From Nostoc sp. NOS(2021) (GTDB taxonomy: Bacteria; Cyanobacteriota; Cyanobacteriia; Cyanobacteriales; Nostocaceae), in contig NZ_JABXKM010000067.1 in NCBI RefSeq assembly GCF_017115025.1, positions 1 through 42,598 on the forward strand: a DNA stretch of 42,598 bases, read 5' to 3'. The notes beneath the pieces are model-generated. The model was not told the DNA's origin, made no database searches, and saw only the letters and a program-made list of their open reading frames with translations. Position 1 is the first letter of the stretch, and every line of letters begins with the position of its first letter. The position numbers and the translations under genes are program-made. This document shows positions 36,977 through 42,598 of the stretch, piece by piece.

Positions 36977-38059
36977 ATGACAACAACCTTACAACGTCGC
37001 GAAAGCGCCAACGTATGGGATCGATTCTGCGAGTGGATCACCAGCACCAATAACCGTATCTACATCGGTTGGTTCGGCGTAGTCATGATCCCCACACTGC
37101 TAGCCGCCACTGCGTGCTTCGTAATCGCCTTCATCGCCGCCCCTCCAGTAGACATCGATGGTATCCGTGAACCAGTTGCAGGTTCCTTAATTTACGGAAA
37201 CAACATCATCTCTGGTGCAGTAGTACCTTCATCCAACGCTATCGGCTTGCACTTCTACCCAATTTGGGAAGCAGCCTCTTTAGATGAGTGGTTGTACAAC
37301 GGCGGCCCTTACCAATTGGTAATCTTCCACTTCTTGATTGGCATATTCTGCTACATGGGTCGTGAATGGGAACTATCCTACCGCTTAGGAATGCGTCCTT
37401 GGATTGCGATCGCATATTCTGCACCAGTAGCAGCAGCATCCGCAGTATTCTTGGTATACCCCATCGGACAAGGTTCCTTCTCTGATGGTATGCCCTTGGG
37501 TATCTCTGGAACATTCAACTTCATGATCGTGTTCCAAGCAGAACACAACATCTTAATGCACCCCTTCCACCAATTAGGTGTAGCAGGTGTATTCGGCGGA
37601 AGTTTGTTCTCTGCAATGCACGGTTCATTGGTAACTTCTTCCTTAGTTCGTGAAACCACCGAAACCGAGTCCCTTAACTACGGTTACAAATTCGGTCAAG
37701 AAGAAGAAACCTACAACATCGTTGCAGCCCACGGCTACTTCGGTCGGTTAATCTTCCAATACGCTTCCTTCAATAACAGCCGGTCACTGCACTTCTTCTT
37801 AGCAGCGTGGCCTGTGATCGGCATCTGGTTTACCTCCTTGGGTGTAAGCACGATGGCGTTCAACTTGAACGGTTTCAACTTCAACCAATCAATCATTGAT
37901 TCTGAAGGTCGTGTGATTGCAACTTGGGCAGATGTAATCAACCGGGCTAACCTGGGTATGGAAGTAATGCACGAGCGTAACGCTCACAACTTCCCCCTAG
38001 ATTTGGCTGCTGGTGATTTTGCTCCTGTAGCTTTAACCGCTCCTGCTATCAACGGTTAA
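36977..38059 (+). CDS. psbA: Photosystem II reaction centre protein D1
   Basis: 360 residues. D1 carries the redox-active Tyr161, chlorophyll ligands and most ligands of the oxygen-evolving Mn4CaO5 cluster. The C-terminus is complete: His332, Glu333, His337, Asp342 and Ala344, followed by the 16-residue extension [16 protein letters not shown], which CtpA removes after Ala344. Residue 130 is Glu ([14 protein letters not shown]), as in the high-light D1 form, rather than Gln as in the low-light D1:1 form. Codon use is biased towards highly expressed codons (AAC, TTC, GGT). It has its own promoter and terminator. Heterocystous cyanobacteria usually carry several psbA copies; only one is here. 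Confidence 0.99.
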   Translation: MTTTLQRRESANVWDRFCEWITSTNNRIYIGWFGVVMIPTLLAATACFVIAFIAAPPVDIDGIREPVAGSLIYGNNIISGAVVPSSNAIGLHFYPIWEAASLDEWLYNGGPYQLVIFHFLIGIFCYMGREWELSYRLGMRPWIAIAYSAPVAAASAVFLVYPIGQGSFSDGMPLGISGTFNFMIVFQAEHNILMHPFHQLGVAGVFGGSLFSAMHGSLVTSSLVRETTETESLNYGYKFGQEEETYNIVAAHGYFGRLIFQYASFNNSRSLHFFLAAWPVIGIWFTSLGVSTMAFNLNGFNFNQSIIDSEGRVIATWADVINRANLGMEVMHERNAHNFPLDLAAGDFAPVALTAPAING

Positions 38060-38080
38060 TTCTGAAGTTTAGCTAAATAG

Positions 38081-38115
38081 AAAAGCGCTCTCCCAGATTG
38101 GGAGGGCGCTTTTTA
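38081..38115 (+). terminator. Rho-independent terminator of psbA
   Basis: AAAAGCGCTCTCCCA, loop GATT, then a complementary GGGAGGGCGCTTTTT ending in a T-run, 21 bp after the psbA stop. The reverse reading also ends in T residues, so it may serve the convergent RibD-C gene. Confidence 0.88.
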
Positions 38116-38154
38116 GTATCTATGATAATAGCGCTTAATTCTGGCAGCGCATTC

Positions 38155-38835
38155 TCAGTTGAGTGTGCAGTAGTGTAAAAACAACTCACTTCCAACCTGA
38201 CGAGTTTCGACGAGTTGGAGATGAGGAGCAGCATTGGGAACAAAACCCTCTCCCTCCACTGGGCTAGGGGCGTGCTTTCCTCCATAAATGACAGGCCAAA
38301 TTGTCAACCACCAATCGTCAATTCGCCCTGCCTGCACTAGAGAAGCTGTTAAAGAGCCACCTCCCAAAGCAACGACCTTCTGAATACCCCGCTCTGCCAT
38401 CAAAGTGTAGGCTCGATCCCAGTCCAGGTCTGTATCTCCCAAATCAATTAATTCAGCCAGTTTTTGCAAGCTTGTTGCATCAGAATTGCGCTCCAAACCA
38501 GTCCGTGTCGTAAATATCCATCGCTCAATGTCCTGGCTTAAAAAAGGCAAGTCAAGGGATAGGTCAAGGGAACCTGAGACAACGCAGGTAATGGGCTGGG
38601 GAGGCTGACCCCGAACCTTACGTGCTGCCAACAGTTCGGGATTGCGAATTGTAAAGGTTACTCCCTCGGCCCGAATCGTCCCTGCTCCTACCAGGACTAG
38701 ATCAGCAAGAGAGACTTGATACTCTACGTGTGCTTGATCAGCTGCATCTGAATCACGAGGCGCTTTCGGATCTACGGCGCTAATCTTTCCATCGGCCGTC
38801 ATGGCAAGAACCACAGTTGTTTGGATAGCTGACAT
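38155..38835 (-). CDS. RibD C-terminal domain (dihydrofolate reductase-like) protein
   Basis: 226 residues, a stand-alone RibD-C/DHFR-fold reductase: TTVVLAMTADGKIS at the start, VLVGAGTIRAEGVTF, PITCVVSGSLDLSLDLPFL, IQKVVALGGGSLTASLVQAGRIDDWWLTIWPVIYGGK. The NADPH-binding Gly-rich loop is present. Family members reduce the ribosylamino-pyrimidine in riboflavin synthesis; without the deaminase domain and rib neighbours, that role is only possible, not shown. Start ATG 38835. Convergent with psbA. Confidence 0.88.
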   Translation of the reverse strand: MSAIQTTVVLAMTADGKISAVDPKAPRDSDAADQAHVEYQVSLADLVLVGAGTIRAEGVTFTIRNPELLAARKVRGQPPQPITCVVSGSLDLSLDLPFLSQDIERWIFTTRTGLERNSDATSLQKLAELIDLGDTDLDWDRAYTLMAERGIQKVVALGGGSLTASLVQAGRIDDWWLTIWPVIYGGKHAPSPVEGEGFVPNAAPHLQLVETRQVGSELFLHYCTLN

Positions 38836-39042
38836 GATTACGTTCTGACGGTTCTTTATAATTTTACCTTTTTGAATTCTTTGCCATGAATAGTTGTTGC
38901 ATTGTGCTTTAAATCACTTTCTAAGCTATGGCTCCAGGTGGTAAAAGAATTGTTGTTGGATGATTGTCTCTAGACAAGAGTCAATTTTTTTACGCCTAAG
39001 AAACTGTTATGCCCAAACATATATCTGCAATCGTATTTGTCT
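38836..39042. other. Intergenic region, left part
   Basis: AT-rich spacer upstream of the RibD-C gene, which should hold its promoter. No gene, repeat or RNA-like feature was recognised here; the right part of the spacer is a MITE-like element. Confidence 0.4.
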
Positions 39043-39229
39043 TAACGGGACTTAAACATTTTTGAGGGAGAAACAAGCCTCAAACCCATGCAGGGTAAGG
39101 GAAATACGCCAAATGCTCAAAAATGGCCCAAACCCAGATATATCAATAAACCAAGCAAAACGATGTCAAAGTCCCTCTGTATATAGATTTAAGGCTTTTT
39201 TCTGGGTGTTTTTTGTCTAAGTCCCATTA
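39043..39229. mobile_element. MITE-like element ending on the SucD-like stop codon
   Basis: TAACGGGACTTA (39043-39054) and TAAGTCCCATTA (39218-39229) match as inverted repeats at 11 of 12 positions and both end in TA. The 187-bp body has no gene. The right-hand TTA is the complement of the TAA stop of the adjacent SucD-like gene, so the element boundary supplies the stop. Confidence 0.5.
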
Positions 39230-40108
39230 GTTAATTTCCTTCCTCAATAATTCTGGAATCTGAGAAGGACGTTCAGCTACTGAAACTTCCGCTTCTTTGA
39301 AAGCAGCTAATTTACTTTGGGCTGTGCCAAAGTTAGGATCGCGTCCGATAACCGTTGCTAAAGTCCCTGTTTGACGCCAACTTTTTCCTGGTGGTGCTTG
39401 TCTGCCTGCAATGTAGGCAATTACTGGTTTATCAATTGCCTCCGCAATGTACCGGGCTGCTGCTTCTTCACTACCACCACCAGGTTGACCGACTAAAACG
39501 ATCGCTTGTGTCGTTTCATCCTCATCGAGAATTTGCAGCCATTGCAGAAAGGAGGAACCGACGATCGCATCACTACCAATACTGACACTAATCGACTGCC
39601 CCAAACCTGCTTTTGTTAATTCGTAGGCGATTTCGTAGGTGAGGGTGCTGCTACGACTCACGATCCCTACTGGTCCAGGGGTATAAAACTCGCTAGGTTG
39701 AGTACCTAAGAGAATTTTCCCCGGCACAATGATCCCCGGACTATTTGGCCCGACTACCAAAGTTTCACACGCTTCGGCTTTGCGGAGTAATTGCACCATA
39801 TCTAAAGGCGGCACGCCAGCAGTGATAATAATGATCTGGCCAATATGAGATGCGATCGCTTCTAATGCCGCATCTAGCACGTCGTAAGGATCTACACAGA
39901 TAATTGTCGTGTCAATTGCCCCAAATTGTTCTATTACCTCTTCTACTAAGTCAAATACTGGCAGTCCATGCAGTTCCTGTCCACCACATCCAGGATTGAC
40001 ACCAGCTACCAAATTCGTGCCATAAGCTTTCATTTGAGCAACATCAGTGCCTGATATAAATTCACAAAAGCCTTGAATTAATACTTTGCTGTCTGGTGTT
40101 AGGTTCAT
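39227..40108 (-). CDS. Succinyl-CoA synthetase alpha-like subunit lacking the catalytic histidine
   Basis: 293 residues with SucD architecture: a CoA-binding Rossmann domain (about 1-125; KVLIQGF, YGTNLVAGVNPG, GLPVFDLVEEVIEQF, VVGPNSPGIIVPGK) and a ligase domain (about 140-293; GPVGIVSRSSTLTYEIAYELTKAGLGQSISVSIGSDAIVGSSF). In E. coli SucD the phosphohistidine is His246 in KGKRMGHAGAI; here the loop reads PGKSWRQTGTL with Gln246. The only His residues are 47 and 88. Normal phosphoryl transfer is therefore not expected. It may be a divergent acyl-CoA ligase, a regulatory CoA-binding protein, or a dead paralogue. It follows the SucC-like gene by about 300 bp. Confidence 0.82.
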   Translation of the reverse strand: MNLTPDSKVLIQGFCEFISGTDVAQMKAYGTNLVAGVNPGCGGQELHGLPVFDLVEEVIEQFGAIDTTIICVDPYDVLDAALEAIASHIGQIIIITAGVPPLDMVQLLRKAEACETLVVGPNSPGIIVPGKILLGTQPSEFYTPGPVGIVSRSSTLTYEIAYELTKAGLGQSISVSIGSDAIVGSSFLQWLQILDEDETTQAIVLVGQPGGGSEEAAARYIAEAIDKPVIAYIAGRQAPPGKSWRQTGTLATVIGRDPNFGTAQSKLAAFKEAEVSVAERPSQIPELLRKEIN

Positions 40109-40132
40109 AAAAAATTACCGTAAGTTTGACAA

Positions 40133-40257
40133 CCCAGTGCCTTGTCCCACTGGGCATAAAAACGACACATTTACAGTGTCGTATTCATTCAATTTTTACT
40201 GAAATTACAAAAACTAGTCTTGAGGCTGAGTTTTCCAAAAGTCGGAAAACCCGCCTC
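40133..40257. promoter_or_regulatory. Three hairpins between the SucC-like and SucD-like genes
   Basis: CCCAGTG/CACTGGG (40133-40154), ACGACAC/GTGTCGT (40162-40182) and GAGGC..GTTTTCC/GGAAAAC..GCCTC (40222-40257). On the minus strand the last one is followed by AGACTAGTTTTTG, a terminator-like tract. They may reduce or process transcription from the upstream gene into the downstream one. Confidence 0.45.
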
Positions 40258-40405
40258 TAGCTAGGAATATTCAGTTTGAATGCACTATATAATTTAGTCC
40301 CAGAAAGCAAAGCTGTACTTGGTTTCAGCATCAAATTCAAAAATTTATGCCCGGCGGTAAAAATTAATAATTTTTGATTTTTGAATTGGAACGAAGTGAC
40401 ACTCA

Positions 40406-41632
40406 CTACTTCTTATTAGCCGTTGGTTTAGCAAGACGAACTGCTGCCGCCACTGCCTCATCTAAATTTTCTACCACCAGGAGCGCGTCGCTGTGGGTTT
40501 TTAATGTTGCTAAATATTTTCTAGCAGCATTAAATTCAGAACCAGCAAGACGGACAACTAAGGGTGAAAAATTCAGTTCTCGCTGACTTTTACTACCATT
40601 AGAATGTACAATCTGTGATTTAAGTTCGTTGTTGTCTTGCTGCACAACTCTGGCTATTACTTCAACCACTTCCTCAGTTTGAGGAATGCTACCCATAAAG
40701 TTAATTAGTATTACTTGAATGCTTTTGTCAGCCTCCAGGATTTTCAGACCTGTCGCTAGGCGATCGCGGAATGTAGTTGGTGTAGTATCTGTGAGGAAAG
40801 CATGACGTAGATTCAAACAAACACCTGGTTTGCCACCAGCATTAGCGACTAAATCCAAAGTTGCCATTACGGAGCCAGTACCATTACCTAAAATACCGAT
40901 TTTTCCATGCATTTCTACACCATCCCAGTCGCCCAAAATACCGTTTATTTCAGTACTGGTATGACGGCTGATAATTTTTGCCGCCATCTCGGCAAGATCG
41001 GGATGACGCTTGATCGCCCGTTCGTTGACTCTGACTTTACCATTAAGAGCCATAACTTGACCAGTAGCACTGACTGCCAAGGGATTGATTTCGACTAAAT
41101 CCAGGTCTTTTTGCACAAATAACTGGTACATCTTCTGGACAACGCTGCTTACCGACTGCATCAGCGTCCCCTGCAAACCCATCTTCAAAGCCAATCTTCG
41201 GGCATAAAATGGTGAGAATTCCTGTTCTACGACGACATAGTGCATTTTTTCCCCAGCCGATTCCCAATCAATGTCTGCTTCTTTGCAACCTAAAAGTACC
41301 GGTCGGCAAACAGCAGTGTCTAAAACTACCGCTAGATAAAATTCCTGGTTGGCGTCGTATTGGGATTCTGCCAGCACAACTTCCGGCAATTCGCCCCATA
41401 TTGGTAAACTAAAGATATTTTGAGCAGCTGCGATCGCATCGATTGTCGTCTCCGCAAACCTGACTCCCCCAGCTTTTGCCCGTTCCGCTCCATGTACTTG
41501 AGATTTCAGTACAATTGGAAAGCGAATTTTTAAACGTTTCAAATCTGTAGGATGGTCAATTCGTTGGGAGGGCAACACAGGAATGCCTATCTTCCCAAAC
41601 CATTCTTTAACTTGGTACTCTAATAAATCCAT
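40406..41632 (-). CDS. Succinyl-CoA synthetase beta-like subunit, divergent
   Basis: 408 residues from ATG 41632 (MDLLEYQVKEWFGKIGIPVLPSQRI), which has AAGGTG 6 bp upstream; a GTG seven codons earlier is less likely. ATP-grasp domain: IVLKSQVHGAERAKAGGVRF, EFYLAVVLDTAVCRPVLL, LVEINPLAVSATGQVMALNGKV. The C-terminal ligase domain (about 245-400) keeps GKIGILGNGTGSVMATLDLVANAGGKP, but the canonical FLDVGGGA and NIFGGIVRCD elements are replaced by CLNLRHAFL and NFMGSIPQTE. Both halves of the pair thus differ from true SucCD at the site where the subunits meet. Read with the SucD-like gene, a specialised or non-catalytic complex is likely (inference). Confidence 0.82.
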   Translation of the reverse strand: MDLLEYQVKEWFGKIGIPVLPSQRIDHPTDLKRLKIRFPIVLKSQVHGAERAKAGGVRFAETTIDAIAAAQNIFSLPIWGELPEVVLAESQYDANQEFYLAVVLDTAVCRPVLLGCKEADIDWESAGEKMHYVVVEQEFSPFYARRLALKMGLQGTLMQSVSSVVQKMYQLFVQKDLDLVEINPLAVSATGQVMALNGKVRVNERAIKRHPDLAEMAAKIISRHTSTEINGILGDWDGVEMHGKIGILGNGTGSVMATLDLVANAGGKPGVCLNLRHAFLTDTTPTTFRDRLATGLKILEADKSIQVILINFMGSIPQTEEVVEVIARVVQQDNNELKSQIVHSNGSKSQRELNFSPLVVRLAGSEFNAARKYLATLKTHSDALLVVENLDEAVAAAVRLAKPTANKK

Positions 41633-42282
41633 TGATACACCTTGTATTGACACTTTCCAAACCTTTAGTTAGTGCTGTCTTAATATTTTGCATCACCTTT
41701 ATTGCAGAATTAAGCTTTTGGCAGCTATAAAAACTTATTTTTTCACGGATCAATTTTATCGAATTCAGCAAATGAGGCACATTAATTTTGATAGTCAACC
41801 TGTTTGTGTCAGAGCCACAACAGGTAATTAATCTCCTCAGTAAGTTTCCCAGCATAGAAGATAACTAGCATTTCTGTCAAAACCCTCTGACATAGCATCG
41901 TTTCCTTAACCTTTGGATAATTTGCTCACAACTGCTCTGCAACCAGAATTTTGCCGAGCAGTAGCTCCTGTGAATTTGATTGTCGCGAGATAATGCAGTG
42001 AAAATACTCAAAAACCTTATTATTCCCATTTTTTCTTTGTAATTTATATCTGAAGATAGATTATTTATTTTTGCATCTAGCATTATGAAAATGTAGCGAC
42101 GCGAACAATAACTGCTTTTTTAATTTTTGGTGAAAAGTCAGAATTTGTGTTAGAAAGTTGGTCGTTCAGATTTTCAGGCTGTGATTGGTTAAACTGTGCA
42201 TTTGCATTCAACAAACCGAGAAAGTTCGTTTCATCCCCTTAAAGATAATCAAAACAATATAGAAGTTCAGCGGGAAAGCTCT
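41633..42282. other. Intergenic region without a recognised gene
   Basis: AT-rich spacer between divergent genes, expected to hold both promoters. Minus-strand frames 41607-41855 and 41877-42083 have no protein-like pattern or ribosome binding site. No tRNA or repeat family recognised. Confidence 0.45.
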
Positions 42283-42598
42283 ATGAAAGTAGCAGTCCAG
42301 CAGGAAGATTTGCAGCTTTTAGCCAAAACTTTGCAGGAACAATTACTTGTAGAAGTCTCAACGGCTGAAGTCTTCGATGTTAAGTGTGCCGTCAATAAAG
42401 ACGAGCTAATGATTTTAACGCAACACGCATCAGATGTAATAGTTGACGCTCAACTAATCTTTGCGGTAATTGAGGAAGTACTTCAGTCTCTAGCACCCCA
42501 CAAAGACCAGCGGGTGCAATGTTTCCTCAGAGTTTTTGGTGAACAACTCCCTTATGCCAAATGTTTCTTGGCGTTGAAGCAGACGGGGGGATGGGGGG
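42283..42598 (+). CDS. Unidentified protein, N-terminal 105 residues only (runs off the window)
   Basis: ATG 42283 opens MKVAVQQEDLQLLAKTLQEQ, then LLVEVSTAEVFDVKCAVNKDELMILTQHASDVIVDAQLIFAVIEEVL and QRVQCFLRVFGEQLPYAKCFLALKQTGGWG, with no stop before the window end. It looks like a small alpha/beta domain that starts a longer protein, with a low-complexity Gly-rich region beginning at the edge. A weak GGGAAAG precedes the start. I believe similar N-termini occur in cyanobacterial proteins of unknown role but cannot name the family. Confidence 0.65.
   Translation, partial: MKVAVQQEDLQLLAKTLQEQLLVEVSTAEVFDVKCAVNKDELMILTQHASDVIVDAQLIFAVIEEVLQSLAPHKDQRVQCFLRVFGEQLPYAKCFLALKQTGGWG

Overview
The window comes from a filamentous, Nostoc-like cyanobacterium (order Nostocales). 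Evidence: a psbA gene encoding photosystem II D1, a thylakoid thioredoxin-like TxlA, glycogen branching enzyme, many cyanobacterial conserved genes of unknown function, frequent HIP1 octamers (GCGATCGC), and short tandem heptamer repeats (TTGGGCA, GAATTAC, TTTTGAA and TTTGGAG types) between genes. Most of it is ordinary chromosome: housekeeping genes in both orientations, few long operons, and wide spacers full of small repeats.

Region by region. Positions 1-2100 are an eroding island. A HEAT-repeat protein, an antitoxin-like gene and a HicB-like gene each carry an in-frame TAG, followed by an apparently intact HigB-HigA toxin-antitoxin pair on the minus strand. Positions 2200-3320 hold a conserved hypothetical gene and a tandem array of 42-bp palindrome-bearing units. 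Next come glgB (3380-5671), a small membrane protein, a spacer that looks like a structured RNA (6311-6570) and a small lipoprotein. Positions 7464-10153 carry a bitopic FtsL-like protein and ftsI (septal transpeptidase). Positions 10185-13357 are minus-strand exported or metabolic genes: a HAF-repeat PEP-CTERM protein, a glycerophosphodiester phosphodiesterase and a five-repeat BTRD1-like protein. ligA follows. A repeat-rich stretch (15928-19540) surrounds a GC-rich TauD-type dioxygenase that looks horizontally acquired, and a small membrane protein.

Positions 19541-23827 hold a GAF-GGDEF diguanylate cyclase, txlA, two hypotheticals and a DedA protein. Positions 23968-26846 hold an ABC-2 permease, a P450 gene with a large in-frame internal deletion, a membrane protein whose 3' end overlaps an antisense urtE remnant, and a Uma2 nuclease. 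Then come a likely two-gene oxidase/2OG-oxygenase unit, an Alr4036-type flavoprotein, cysE, a secreted protein, a DUF3352 protein with a strong terminator, a rhodanese, hrcA (carrying an in-frame repeat insertion), a membrane protein, psbA with recognisable promoter and terminator, a RibD-C reductase, and a SucD/SucC-like pair. The window ends inside an unidentified gene.

The points most worth following are: (1) the SucCD-like pair, whose alpha subunit has Gln246 where the catalytic phosphohistidine should be; (2) the candidate structured RNA upstream of the lipoprotein gene; (3) repeats and TA-flanked MITE-like elements that have entered or trimmed genes (hrcA, the SucD-like stop codon, the psbA upstream region); and (4) frozen gene-decay events (P450, urtE, the TAG cluster). 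No CRISPR array, rRNA, tRNA, complete insertion sequence or prophage was seen. I did not find a clearly new multi-gene system.
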